In this document: piece by piece, positions 46,822 through 58,477 of the stretch
Layout of the letters: each line of letters begins with the position of its first letter
How positions within the stretch are numbered: the stretch's first letter is position 1
Assembly: GCF_027744825.2 (NCBI RefSeq)
Contig: NC_071338.1
Location: 28,395,501 to 28,459,500 of the forward strand
DNA: 64,000 bases
Source: Synchiropus splendidus
Lineage: Eukaryota > Chordata > Actinopteri > Syngnathiformes > Callionymidae
Reading direction: 5' to 3'
The notes under the pieces: model-generated
Told to the model about the DNA's origin: nothing
The model's input: only the letters and a program-made list of their open reading frames with translations
The model's database searches: none
Translations under genes and position numbers: made by a program

Positions 46822-49805
46822 TACTAGTAAGTGTAAAGAAGTATAAAATTAAGGCATAATATGGAGGATTTCTGTAGCAGAAACCTTGGCTTAAATGACC
46901 ACGCCTTCAGATAAATGATCTCTTCTTAAAGGTGAAATACCACCTGATCAAACGTATTTAAATGAAGTGGAAACATCAAAACAAACGAATAACACATAAT
47001 ACATCATGGAGGTGGACATGAACATAATGGTTTTCGCCATGTTTTTCATGGAAAAATCCCAAAAGAAACCTCATAATGGCTCGCGGAACGCACGTCACAC
47101 ATTCTTGCCAAAGATATGAAGACGTTGATCACTATTAAAAACTAGACTTTTTATTGTCACCAATTCAGGAAATGTCAAAACGTACCCATCTGCTTTTGTG
47201 TTTTTATATCGCCACTTGACTGGCTCGTTCCACTCCGTGTTTCTTTGGAAACCATGATGTGACAGCAAAAGTACGATAAAGACCAAAAACAAACAGACAC
47301 ACCAAATAAAGAATAAAAGAAGAGTTCATCAAATTTAAGCTAAATAAGCTGATTTAGATATAAAGGAATTATTAAGATGGTATGTGTAAATATAATAAAC
47401 TCTCTGAGAACTAATATTATGAAGAAAAAAAGTTAGGGGGAAATATTTTCAGACAAATCTAAAGAGAAATTCTGACTTGTAATAGTTCTTTACATATGAA
47501 TGTAAAGTTTCAACGCTTGAGTAACTACTCAGGTCTTTCTCATTCAGCTTGTATTAAGAAAAATATAAAACAATAGATGTAATGCTCATGACAAAGACCA
47601 AGTGCACAGTTCCTATATAGAGACTTGAGTCCAAAACATGCTAAGACGTCACTCGAACAGGACCGGCGACTCTCCATAAGACTGTACTGCATGCACGCAC
47701 GCGCTGCGTAAGTGATACCAGCGCACTCACACAAAGACCTGCGGGCTGCGTTTTTCACTTGACTTGTGCTCTCCTGTGACATTTCCTCATTGGCTTGTTT
47801 GTCTCAATTATCTCTGCTTATTGGACAGAGATGGTTAACCCATTAACTGGCACACGGGAGCGGAGAGTGAGCGAAGGCGGCGGGAGAGAGCTGGATTACA
47901 GTACGACTGGCCTCAGGCATGTTGTGAATCACACAACTGTGTGTGAGGCCACAAACAAGGGCTGGGCCGGCGCCAAGCAAATATACAAGTGGAGCATGCA
48001 CAGTAGCCGCCGCCAGCAGCTGAAGGGGCAGCAGAGCACCATCACCCCGAGGTGCGCTGGATGGCCTGGGTTGACCTCCAGATGCTTCTGGATTTAACAC
48101 ACCACTCTGCGATGATGCTGAGTCTCCGTACCAAAAGGTTTACGTCGGAATGGATCCATGAGTTTAGGTCCCCACAGGGGGTGGAAAACACTTCCTTGAG
48201 GTGACCTCCTCCTTTTCACCTTCTCCCACACCTTCCGGCACTTAGTCTTTTCCCTTCACGCTTTACCTTTAGCCAAGGTTCAACTCTCTGTCTCTCAGTT
48301 GCTTTCCTTGAATTCCTCTACCCCTCCTTCCCTTCCCCATGGGACGCCATCATGCTTAGTATCTTTCATGTATTTTACCTGTCAACAGAGGAGAGAATGT
48401 GTGAGCAGCTCCCCAACAAAGGCAAACCCCCCCCCCTTGTCATCGTAGAAAACGCTGCAGGGAGGAGGGGGCTGGGTGAGGGAGAGTGACAGCGAGAGCT
48501 AGATCACATGGGGGCAAATTGTGAAAGGCAATATTCGTGGTGCGGTGATGCGGCGGTGAAACAAAAACATAAAAGACGATGGACCGTTACGTCTCAATAG
48601 ATGGACCGTCCCACGTATCGCGATGTGGAGCGTTGAAACAGACTAGTAAGGTCCACCGTCTGGTCCAAACAAGACCAAAACTATAATCCATAGTCAGAGT
48701 AACCGGGCGAAACACGTCGCATGACAAATTCACGCAGGCGTGACCTCTGGCTTTAGTCGACTCTTGAGAATCCTCAACAGCTCAGTTCAGCTCAGAAACA
48801 CACATCCACACAGGATAAAAGCATAAAGCTGTGCAATCCAATAGGCACCTCACTCACTCTGTCGCTCCCTCTCCACCCCGTCCACGCCCGGTGTGCCTGT
48901 GTGCGTTAGAGTGAGAGAAGCCTGCTCCCGCTAATCTGTTGGCACAGCCCTCGTCCTCAACATTGCCCTCATCTCCGTATTATTCTGGGATTAGCCTGCG
49001 TGTTCGACCACTGCCTGAGCCGGGGAGAGGGAGCCATCTTAGAACAATGGCTATTGATGAAACTCTAAGAGGCTTGATAGGATTTCTCATCTTTGTTTCC
49101 GGTAATTTTTTAAAAATATCTTCTCCTCTGCTTCCGTCTCCTCTCTTTGGCGACGCCACGTTGTAATCCGCATGTTGCAGACTGAACAACAATCAAGCAG
49201 TAAATGAAGGTGCTTGAAGGTACAAAAAAGAATGACTGTGTGAAGTAGAAATGACTACAAACGTATATTTAAATTACCCTGCATAGTACAAATGCAAAGG
49301 GAATTTGTATGTGGAAGAAGAAAGATGAGCTCTTTCTACAGAGGATCATCACAATAAGGCAGCTGGACTTCTGGATCTCAAACACCGTGCATGGACGGAG
49401 GAAAAAAAAACGGACCAAAGGGGAAACGATGAGGTCAGATTTGGGTGTAAATAATCTGAAGTTGTTTCTTTTCCAGCAGCGCTGGAGAGTCAGGGGTGAA
49501 TCTGCAGATTTGGCCAGTGTTTAGTTTGGGGCAGTGGACCAAGTGGCGGCCACTAGCCTGTGCAGCACTTGGCCTGATGTCTCCGCAATCCCTCTTCAGA
49601 CCCAGCGATGCCAGTGTGGACCCACAGCAACCCACCCGTCCGATGCCAAACCCCCTCATGCACGCACAGCCTGCAGCACACAAACACACAGAGTCACGAA
49701 CGCAGCTCATTCAAACACTGCGACCAACTCCATTTTCAAACATGGATAACAACTGAATTAGCGGCCTGTGATCGGCTGCCAAAGCAGAAGGATGCTCCTT
49801 TATGT

Positions 49806-49808
<3 letters not shown>
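46822..49808. other. Intergenic, no gene recognised
   Basis: AT-rich to 47,800, then moderately GC-rich. The stretch 49,045-49,110 (GCTATTGATGAAACTCTAAG and on) is non-repetitive and might be conserved non-coding DNA. Frames up to 100 codons at 47,795-48,100 occur on both strands and look like composition effects. Confidence 0.45.

Positions 49809-49854
<46 letters not shown>
49809..49854. repeat. (CA)23 microsatellite
   Basis: An uninterrupted 46-bp CA tract, which explains the histidine/threonine and valine/cysteine chance frames around it. Confidence 0.97.
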
Positions 49855-49856
<2 letters not shown>

Positions 49857-52339
49857 CGAGTGTACCGCACACACCAGTCTGTTCAAGATGAGATATCTGT
49901 GGCTTGATTTTGAATGTATTATCCGCTCCTTATGTCTCCCTTCCACTCTTGTCTCTGTTCCACTCTGACGCTTTTTATTCTGCCGCCGCGGAGATAAAAG
50001 CAAATGACTGTCTCTTGCTGGTGTCTTTAGTGTGAAAGTTATTTACACGGTGGCACTTGTGCGGTGCTCTTGTGTTCACAGTACAGAAATTGGGTTGACA
50101 ACAAGGGCAGGGGGGCGGCTGAGGGCAGGAAACGCGAAGGAAGATGAAGGGAAGACAAAAAGGATGTTGTCTTTTTGAAAGTCAGGCAATTAGTACCTCG
50201 ATTGTACACAATTACGATGAAGAAGGCGGCGCGTTTGCCGGATACAGGCTTTCCTTTAACACGTTTGTTTTTACTGATCACAAGACGTATGTCTCATTCC
50301 ATCCAGAGCAAAAAATCTAAGTTATTATTCAAATCTTCCTGTCATTTCACAGGTCTCACCTTATTGATAAACATATAGCTGTTTATTCCAGTGTACTGAT
50401 AGTTTGCATAAAAATGCTAGCTAGTACCTAGCATTGAATCCTGAAACTCACTGCCCTGGTTTAAACAGAAGCCACAACATTGGCCATGGCCACTTGGGGC
50501 ACCATATGCATTTTAAAGAAAGATTACAGCTGCTAAAGTTAAGTATAGCCAGTTTACATCTTGTGACCGTCAAGAGGGGCCGTCAACAAGAGAACATTGA
50601 AAATAAAAATCAAGTGTTGACATCACGCGTGATTGTGAAATTACATTTTAAAATCCACAGAAAATGTTGGTTTGTTGTGTTTTATTTCATTTAAACCACA
50701 TACCATTTCAAGATTCTTGATGTGTCTCATGCATTCAATTCTGATGTATTTTAATGGACAAGAAATACTCCTAAAGTAGTTAGTAATCAAACAAGAAAGT
50801 TATGTTTCAGTTGCATCATAAGGAACAAAAAAAACCAACAATGTCACTTTTATAGTTTTACTCCAGGAGGGCCACATAAATACAGTCAAAGGGCCGCGTT
50901 TGGGCCACGGGTCGCACTTTTCTCAGGTCTAGTATCGACTATCCTCTCAATAGCTTGTGTCTATCAAACGTATGACACCCCACAACAGCATCCGTGCACC
51001 GCTTCATCATCTCCATGTCTCACGAAAGAGGTTCAATATCAGCCAAACATTATTTGTCCGCCATCGCTATCCACCGTGTCAGGTATCAAGTGGCTGGTGG
51101 TGCCAGCTACGTTGTCATGTTGACCCTTCAGAGTAAAATGTGAATCAAAGTTTTACTTTGAAAAGCTACCGGATCCATGTTTCATGGACTGACTACCAGC
51201 ATGAAGGATGCTCCGCACTCCAGATTGACGCGCCTTGCCATGGCACTTCCAGGACGCTGCATGGGACGGCGTCAGGGCCACAACTCGGCAGGAAAAGTAC
51301 GACATTAAGAAACGTAAATAGAGCTGACTGGTGCGTTCACACGAGCGCTCTGCACACACTGACTGATGCTTTGAGAGAAAATTGTGTCTTTGAATAAACA
51401 AATTGGTTCTGATTTGGTTATTTAAGGACATTTGCTCTGTTTGAAGTCAGGATCGGGAAGAAAGAGGGCTAAAAATACAGAGGCAATCTCTCGACATCAC
51501 AGCTATTCACCGAGCACAGACATTATGTTGTCCACCATGGTGAGGAGAGAACTCGCCTTCCAAGAATCCTCCCTTTCTCTGCGCTCCTTGTATTTTCTGT
51601 GTCGATTAATCCGTCCCAAATCATGGTGGAGAAACGCTGTAAGGAAATGGTTTGTCTACAACATGAATACAGGATAAACCTCAGTAAACCTCTTGGAGAA
51701 TGTAGCAGTCAGCAACAAAAGAGAATCACGTCCAAATTGGACTGAACGTTGAAGTGATCTGGCATTAAATTTAGCTGTTTTCTGAGCAATTGGTGCTTTT
51801 GATTTCACTGATGTTTAATGTGTCTAGAGTGTTTTGTTGTCACATCTTGAGCATCTCTTCCAGAACTCGTGAGGAGGTTGAGAGCAACAGAAAATGAAAC
51901 GACTAAAGTAGAAGAGCATTCAGAAGGAACAGGTCTCCGCCGAGCAGCTCATTTCCACCCATGTTGTGATAGACATAGAATTATCCTGCATTTATTCTAC
52001 CCTGAAATCAGATTTTTTTCAGGATTTGAAATATCACTGTTATCATTAACCTCTTGAGAGCCACGAATGAAAGTGCACTCTGTGTAAATACTGAAAGCAA
52101 AAATGTAATCTGTGGTCTCATGATCTCAGTGGGACTGCAGGTGCCCATAGCGTTCTGGATCTTACTGGCAAAACACAGCTAAAACCAAGCACAAAAATTC
52201 GTCCCAGACGGATGTGACCAAATTTTGAAAAGTCAGCGCCATGAGCTCCCCTGTAGTTCCACTTCCACAGAAAAAGACACGCACAACTGAGAGGTAGCTT
52301 GTAGGTGTCTATTGAACTCAGAATCAGCGCTGGGGTGCT
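49855..52339. other. Intergenic, no gene recognised
   Basis: Mostly unique sequence. At about 50,868-50,935 the stretch GGGCCACATAAATACAGTC with AAAGGGCCGCGTTTGGGCC looks like the worn end of an interspersed repeat ('GGGCCGCATTTGG' type), but the other end was not found. Confidence 0.45.
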
Positions 52340-52778
52340 TTGCTCATCCGCAAAGCTGGTGATGTGGTTGGGGTGAAACTGGACTCCTTGGAGACGGTTA
52401 TGGAGAGAAGGATGCTCCTGAAACTTAGGAGCATGCTGGACAACATCACCCACCCCCTCCATCCGCTCCTGGTCTAATACAGAAGCACATGGACCAACAG
52501 ACTGAGACTAGCCATCTCAAATACTGAGCGCCACAGGAGGTCCTTTCTCCCTGTGGCAATAAAAACATACAATTCATCTCTGAAAAAAGTCACAATGAAG
52601 GATTCTTCTTGAACTGCATTTTCTTGCACATTGTTCACATGGTTTCTAAGCTCTTTAGTATAGCTTTTTTGCACTATATAATATTATTTCTTTTTAATTT
52701 ATTGTGATATGTTGTGTACAGAGCATGTTACGAACATAATTTCCCTTGGGATTAATAACGTTTTCTCTGATTCTGATG
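52340..52778 (+). pseudogene. LINE 3' end (L2/CR1-like), 5'-truncated
   Basis: From 52,373 a frame reads VKLDSLETVMERRMLLKLRS, then MLDNITHPLHPLLV and a stop (52,475). Beyond the stop the same frame continues with YRSTWTNRLRL and RRSFLPVAIKTYNSSL. The 3' part ends TTTCCCTTGGGATTAATAAC...TCTGATTCTGATGG. This C-terminal wording and a short repeated 3' tail are familiar from common fish LINEs. I place it near L2/CR1 but am not certain of the clade. Only the end of ORF2 and the 3' UTR remain, as expected from 5' truncation during target-primed reverse transcription. One in-frame stop shows it is dead. Confidence 0.65.
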
Positions 52779-53004
52779 GTTGCTGAGCTTGACTGACTGA
52801 TTATCCATACTTTGCTAGGAGATGGCGTAAATGCAACCTCCTTGGCGGGAGTTAGAAATATAGAGTGGATGGCTGCTCAAGGGTACGGCTGATACCATGG
52901 AACCACTCAGGACAAGATGAGAAGCATTTCACTCATGACACAAAGACGTCAGGTTTTTAAAGTGACTCACCTCTGACAGGTTTAATGCTCAGATGTAAGG
53001 CAGA
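52779..53004. other. Intergenic, no gene recognised
   Basis: Short unique stretch between the LINE end and the TTAA-flanked element. Confidence 0.5.
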
Positions 53005-53008
53005 TTAA

Positions 53009-53444
53009 AGGCCCATTTATGCTCCCTTTATGTACGAAATTGTCCGATTCAAACGATGCTACCAGACTTCCATGTGTTCTTTGCGTATCCACCAGGGGGA
53101 GCAGCCCACAGTAAAAGGTTTATGACAACAACAATCGCCAACATGGCGACTGTTGAAGACGTTTTGATAACGCATCTCTTGCGCAAAAGTGGAGAGTGGA
53201 GGGAGTGTTGTAGGAGGTGGTGGTTGGTGGGGCCATTATATACATCGCCAGACTTTCCGTCATTGTTATGTCTTCTTCATGTCTCATTTGACCTATGTGT
53301 TGGATAGTAACCGCAATACTGGCCCCACATTAATGGTCCTTATCCGTAAGCTTTTTGGAAACGTGCAGAAATACAGAAGTCGAGCACAGATAGAAAGCTC
53401 CATCCGTATCGGGATCTGTACGTAACGTTGAGCATAAATGGGCC
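53009..53444. mobile_element. 436-bp DNA transposon derivative between TTAA sites
   Basis: Left end AGGCCCATTTATGCTC; right end GAGCATAAATGGGCC. These are near-perfect inverted repeats of about 15 bp, with TTAA on both sides (53,005-53,008 and 53,445-53,448). A TTAA duplication suggests piggyBac. A 3-bp TTA/TAA duplication of PIF/Harbinger type is an alternative reading. Further mirrored words follow (TATGTACG at left, CTGTACGTAACG at right). A short frame starting MATVEDVLITHLLRKSGEW (ATG near 53,143) might be a transposase or accessory-protein N-terminus, but I do not recognise it. Probably non-autonomous. Confidence 0.8.
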
Positions 53445-53448
53445 TTAA

Positions 53449-55704
53449 TAGAATCCGGAACAGGTTACCGTAGTACGGACGTCCTCACTGTGACGACACC
53501 AAATTGTGTTGACGCTATGTGCGAACAATTTGCCTCAAGGAATTTGCGGGAAGGTCATTTGGGAAATTTGTGTGATGGATTTCCTGACTGTGTAAAGAAA
53601 AAGGCTGAATTCATCCAAAGACAGAGCTGAACATTTATCAGGGAGCACAGCAGCTGGATTTACTATCTCGTCGTTGACAAGTTCAATTAGCAAAGCTGAG
53701 TGTGTCCAAGAGAAGAGCAGGATAAGAGGCTCCAGGTAACGTCACTAAATATACAACTCTGCTCAAAACCACACGTCGTAAATCAAGGACACAAAACAGC
53801 TCAACAGATGCACAACGCTGCTGGCTCATGTTTAATTTGTGAAAGATATCGATGGATGGGAAGTCAGCAGGCTGACGGCTGACGGATGGCCCCACTCATT
53901 CACAGAGCCACTGCACCTTCCCGTCTCCTCCTCTGTGATGGAGAATCAACAATGTTGTGGTTTTAGATGCTGCTGCAGCAGCACAACTGTCAGCTGCAGC
54001 TACACACTCCTGATGATAACAGAGCAGGGAGCGCCTCATGTCGAGAGCAGGGGGCAGTAGCGAGCTCGTGGGGGCGTGACCAGAAGTGAGAGCAATCACC
54101 TCACCGCGCTCAAGGTGCTCGAAATGACCTGTCCTGAGTGCTCCGGCTTGAACGGAGGGCCAGGACCCGCCGGGTGTGAGAGCTGCGAGAGGGCAGCGAA
54201 GAGAAATGACTGTCGCAAATTCACATTTCCTGCCGCCACAGGGTCACGTCTGAGAGCTGCTCGAAAGTTCAGAATAGAACAGAGGTGGTATAGGGGAGGG
54301 ATAATCTTGTCTGAGCTGCAGCGGGAGACGGCAGGGGGCTTGTTATGAGAAAATGAAAGGGGAGAGGTGGAGAGAAGGCGAACCACAGGCCATTAGAGCA
54401 CCTTCACCTACACATAATAACAGGGAGTGCAGAGAGGCGCAGTGGAAGCTCAGCTGGAGGAGGAAGAGTACAGGAGGACACGGATTCAATCGGGAACTAG
54501 CAGCCAACAGGAAAATAGACATGTGCTGCAGCCTTTCCGGGACATAGATAAAAATATCGCATAGGTTAAACTGCACGTGGCCTAGGCTTTAACATTTAAT
54601 GGCCGCACTGTAATATTCAACACATTGTTGTGCACTGCTCCCTGTTCCGAGCAAGAGTCCCGCTTTCTCAGCAGGTTTCTACGATATGGTCCTCACACAA
54701 GCCAACAGACATGACAAACCTTCAGCGTGTTCTCAGACTCCTCCTGCACCTCCCGCCCTCCTTTCTCTCTCATCCTCTCCATCCCTTAGTGACTTACATG
54801 CTTCACTTCCCGGCTGTAATCTCAACAGCATTTACGGAGCTAATTAACAGGGCAGAGGGTTGAGCACTGCTCAGCTGAAACAAGTCCTCCGCTTTGTCTC
54901 TCCGCCGCACGGGTAACTGCATGGAGAAATAGAGCGGGCGATGGAGGACGATTCCGAGTGCTGAGCGAGACAGCAGGTAGCTGAATTAACCTTTTATTAC
55001 CGCAAAGTTAGAGGGCTCTGCTTCTCGGCGGATACAATAATCTGCATCTATTTGTGGAGCTGGAGACTGCACTTCCGTGCCAAAAGAAAATCTGTCAAAC
55101 ACTAAGACGTAAATTAAATGAGTTGTGTGAGCATGTACAAGCTTTCTGTGCCAGTTTTGATTCGCGCATTTCAACACAACGGCAGTACAACCGAGGACGT
55201 GCTGTTTTGACCCGTGTTGCTACGGGGTCAAAGGTCTGACTCTGAGGGCTGCCTGTGGCCTTCTACCAGAACCTGACCGGTCAGCAACGGTCACAGGTCA
55301 ACGTGCAGCCTCTGACCATGTGGTCTGGGGTCAGCAGTAACAATGTGGGGCATGACGACAGCCACTAGGTTTAATAGCCGATGACCTTTCACCCCGCTGT
55401 CATGGAAATCCTTCCTTTCTCCTGAATGATGATACGAAAGAAAGCCAGGGAGCGAAACGAGAACTCACCAAAAACACAGAAGTCAGCCATTTTCTGCAGG
55501 AAATTTGCAGTCTTGTATCTTGAAGGGAGGAATGAAGCGAACGAGCAGGTCACACTTAGTGGGGGGCCAGTGCACGGACTACAATAAATAACTGACAGTT
55601 ATGATTTATTGTGTATTATTATATTCATCAAACATTTCTACTATTGCATTACCAGTTATTATATATTTATTAATTTGTAAAATGAAATAGTAATGTGTCG
55701 CTGC
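53449..55704. other. Intergenic, no gene recognised
   Basis: Balanced-composition unique sequence. Frames up to 96 codons near 54,076-54,386 overlap on both strands. The stretch at 54,950-55,130 is compact and non-repetitive and could be regulatory, but nothing specific supports it. Confidence 0.45.
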
Positions 55705-55740
55705 TTTATTTTATTTTATTTTATTTTATTTTATTTTATA
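55705..55740. repeat. (TTTTA)7 microsatellite
   Basis: About seven TTTTA units directly left of the Rex1 insertion. Confidence 0.95.
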
Positions 55741-55767
55741 GTCTACGTTTGTAAGCTGATGGATGGA

Positions 55768-55778
55768 TGAACAAAGTT
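55768..55778. repeat. 11-bp target duplication, left copy
   Basis: TGAACAAAGTT is repeated exactly at 56,339-56,349, bracketing the Rex1 copy. Confidence 0.85.
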
Positions 55779-56338
55779 CACCATCACCTTCACCTTCTTC
55801 TACCGCTTATCCGGGGTCGGGTCACGGAGGCAGCATTCGGAGCTGGGAAGCCCAAACTTCCTGGTCCGCACAAACCTCCTCCAGCTCTTCCCGGGGGATC
55901 CCGAGGCGTTCCCAGGCCAGACCGGAGACATCATCTCTCCTGCGAGTCCTGGGTCTTTCGCGGGGTCTCCTCCCGGTAGGACATGCCCGGAACACCTCCC
56001 CAGGGAGGCGTCCAGGGGGCATCCGGATCAGATGCCCGAGCCACCTCAGCTGGTTCCTCTCCATGTGGAGGAGCAGTGGCTCCACCCCGAGCTCCTCCCG
56101 GATGACCGAACTCCTCACCCTATCTCTAAGGGTGCGCCCAGCCACCCTGCGGAGGAAACTCATCTCAGCCGCTTGTATCCGCGATCTCATCCTTTCGGTC
56201 ATGACCCAAAGCTGGTGACCATAGGTGAGGATGGGAACGTAGATCGATCGGTAAATCCAGAGCTTTGTCTTGTGACTCAGCTCCCTCTTCACCACAACGG
56301 TCCGATACAGCGACCGCATCACTGCTGCCTAGACGGGT
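55779..56338 (-). mobile_element. 5'-truncated Rex1-type LINE, 560 bp, 11-bp TSD
   Basis: The element runs leftward and is bracketed by TGAACAAAGTT on both sides. Its sense strand starts inside the reverse transcriptase region and ends in a short 3' UTR (GGATAAGCGGTAGAAGAAGG) followed by degenerate GAAGGT/GATGGT units. This is the short-repeat tail expected of Rex1 elements rather than poly(A). The intact duplication and the long open frame point to a younger insertion than the 15.4-16.0 kb copy. Confidence 0.92.
55822..56322 (-). pseudogene. Rex1 reverse transcriptase C-terminus, open 166 codons
   Basis: The frame starts MMRSLYRTVVVKRELSHKTK and contains YGHQLWVMTERMRSRIQ, FLRRVAG, ELGVEPLLL, LRWLGHLIRMPPGRLPGEVF, GRRPRERPRTR and AWERLGIP. 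It ends SQLRMLPP with a natural-looking stop. In full-length elements of this family the segment follows the catalytic palm domain of the reverse transcriptase; endonuclease and palm are absent here because of 5' truncation. It is uninterrupted over this length, which suggests recent insertion. It would not make an active enzyme. It is the only long frame in the window whose sequence clearly reflects protein coding. Confidence 0.9.
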
Positions 56339-56349
56339 TGAACAAAGTT
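56339..56349. repeat. 11-bp target duplication, right copy
   Basis: TGAACAAAGTT, identical to 55,768-55,778. Confidence 0.85.
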
Positions 56350-58264
56350 AGTTCTTCATATTATAGCGCCTATATTTTTGTGCTCAAATTTAAAATTAAA
56401 TTGACTCTTATTACTATATAACTACTACATTGTTTTTTTTTGCAGTATAATGTTAGTTTGACTGGACAGAGAGATAGACAGATTAAAGATAGCAGCGGGA
56501 GGGAAGGAAAACTTTTCCTGACCCGGAATATAAACCGATTTACATTTTATTTATTCAATCTTTTTACTTAATTTTCTTATGCAGCTATATTCCCTGCTCA
56601 ACGCGTGACACCGATTAGTCTCTGTTGAACGCCAAGGTCCAAATACACCGACTGACGACTCCACTTCCCTCATCGTACCAACAGTTACCAATGTGTTGCC
56701 ATGCAAAGGTCAGATGTCAGGGCTGAACTTGCAACGATGACCGGGAAGTTCACCGGCCTTGTGAAACTACAGATAAACAGTCACCTCGGAACAAGCCCAC
56801 ACAGAGCGGCACATGATCTTGATCATCAGTGCCAAGCTTCTTCATTATTTAATCACCAGCACTCTTTGCAGCTTTTACATTATTGATCAAGTCTGTGTTC
56901 ACACAATCCCTCGGTGAAAGGTAGTACAAGGCTTTTCTGAAAACCCAGTCCTCCCACACACAGCAGCAGAGCCTTTATTTGTCTTCTTTCTTTTGCGTCT
57001 TTCCATCTCCTCCAGCTCCCTTGAGTAATGTATTCACAAACACAACAAACACAATTAGGAGGCCGTGGGTTAACTAACTTGTGTGTTACATATCGCAGAA
57101 ACAGATTTTTCGGAGAAGGAGGGAGGGGAAGCAGGACTCAGATGGACAGATTGACTGAGGTTTTCAACTGGTGCCGGGAGTAGAAAGTGCATCCAGTTGT
57201 GAGGACCTGTAGACCCAAGGTCTCAACCTGCCCAATACTCTCCTGGGCGTTGAAACAATCGCCAACCAAACACCCCCCCATCCATTGAGGAGCCCCTCTC
57301 AGCAGGAGCTCTGTGACTCTTCCAGGGACCCGACAGGTGGTGGGAGAAGATCGGGCACGTGAATACCAGCCCCCCGCCAAGGGCTCGCTGCCAGCTGGCA
57401 CACACTTAACAGGCGGTCTCCCTTGCTGTACAGCGCAGAGTGCACAAGGAGATAACAAGCCTCCACACACACACATACACACTTGTTTTGAAGCACTTGA
57501 AGTACCTTTATCACCCAATCTCGACTTCACTTGAGACCGCAAACACTCCAGGAGTCAAGACTGGTCAGTGGAGTCTGAGGTCATCTTCAGCTCTCCAGTA
57601 AAAGACTTCAACTCCACAGATATCTGCAGTTCACCCTCCACTCCCACATGTCTGACAGTATTATTCATAATCTGGACTGCATCTATGAATTTAATCATCT
57701 TTTGGACTCATGAAAAAAAATAATCATATAAATAAACCTAGATAATTTATTAACATTCCTTTATCAGTGACTATCACCATTTAGTGTTGAACATTAATGT
57801 AAAAGAATTCCTTAAATAAATAATAAACCAAACGTTCAACACAAACCGGAAGCTGAATTGTGCTTTGGCAAAGTTAAGAGTGAAATACTGGCAGAGGCCA
57901 AGACTTCCCTTGTCTGATAAACGGTGACCACAGTTACATGCACAGAGTAGCACAGTTCAGTTAAGCCACCAAGTCAGAGTGCCGCGGGTTCTCCTGGTTG
58001 AGTGGAGAATAAACCGAGGGGTGGCACCGTGAGCTCTACTGTGTTCCGGTTCAACCGTCAATAAAGTAGCAACACAGAGCTGACACCTCACGAGGAGATG
58101 TTTTCAGACAACTACTCAAAAGACACTGTCTTGCTGAAAGGTCAACTAGTTTAACTAAACAGGTCCAGAATCTGACCAGTCTGATATGTTGCAGAGATAA
58201 ATCAGATACCATCTGGCGGGGACTGGCTGGGTATCAACCCTGTTCGGACGTGCACCGTTGGGAG
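56350..58264. other. Intergenic, no gene recognised
   Basis: Unique sequence. Chance frames at 57,138-57,542 occur on both strands. No exon or repeat family was recognised. It ends at the degenerate duplication GTTGGGAG (58,257-58,264). Confidence 0.45.
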
Positions 58265-58469
58265 TTGGGCTGTCAATAGTTTCCAATTTTAAATCTCATT
58301 TAATCGCACAGCAGAGTTAACTAGCAAATTTATCACATTTTCTTTATCCGTTCTACATGTAAATTAAATGAAGATTGTGTTAACACAAGCTTTTATCTGA
58401 TTTAGTCATGAGTTAACTCTACTTTAGTGTGATAACAAAAATCAAATTTTGACTCTATTGACAGCCCAA
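58265..58469. mobile_element. hAT MITE, 205 bp
   Basis: The left end TTGGGCTGTCAATAG is mirrored exactly at the right end (CTATTGACAGCCCAA). Subterminal words AATCGCA and AGAGTTAACT/AGTTAACTCT are also mirrored. Flanks GTTGGGAG (58,257-58,264) and GTTGGAGT (58,470-58,477) are consistent with a worn 8-bp duplication. 'GGGCTGTCAAT' ends are common for a fish hAT class. No coding capacity. Confidence 0.82.
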
Positions 58470-58477
58470 GTTGGAGT

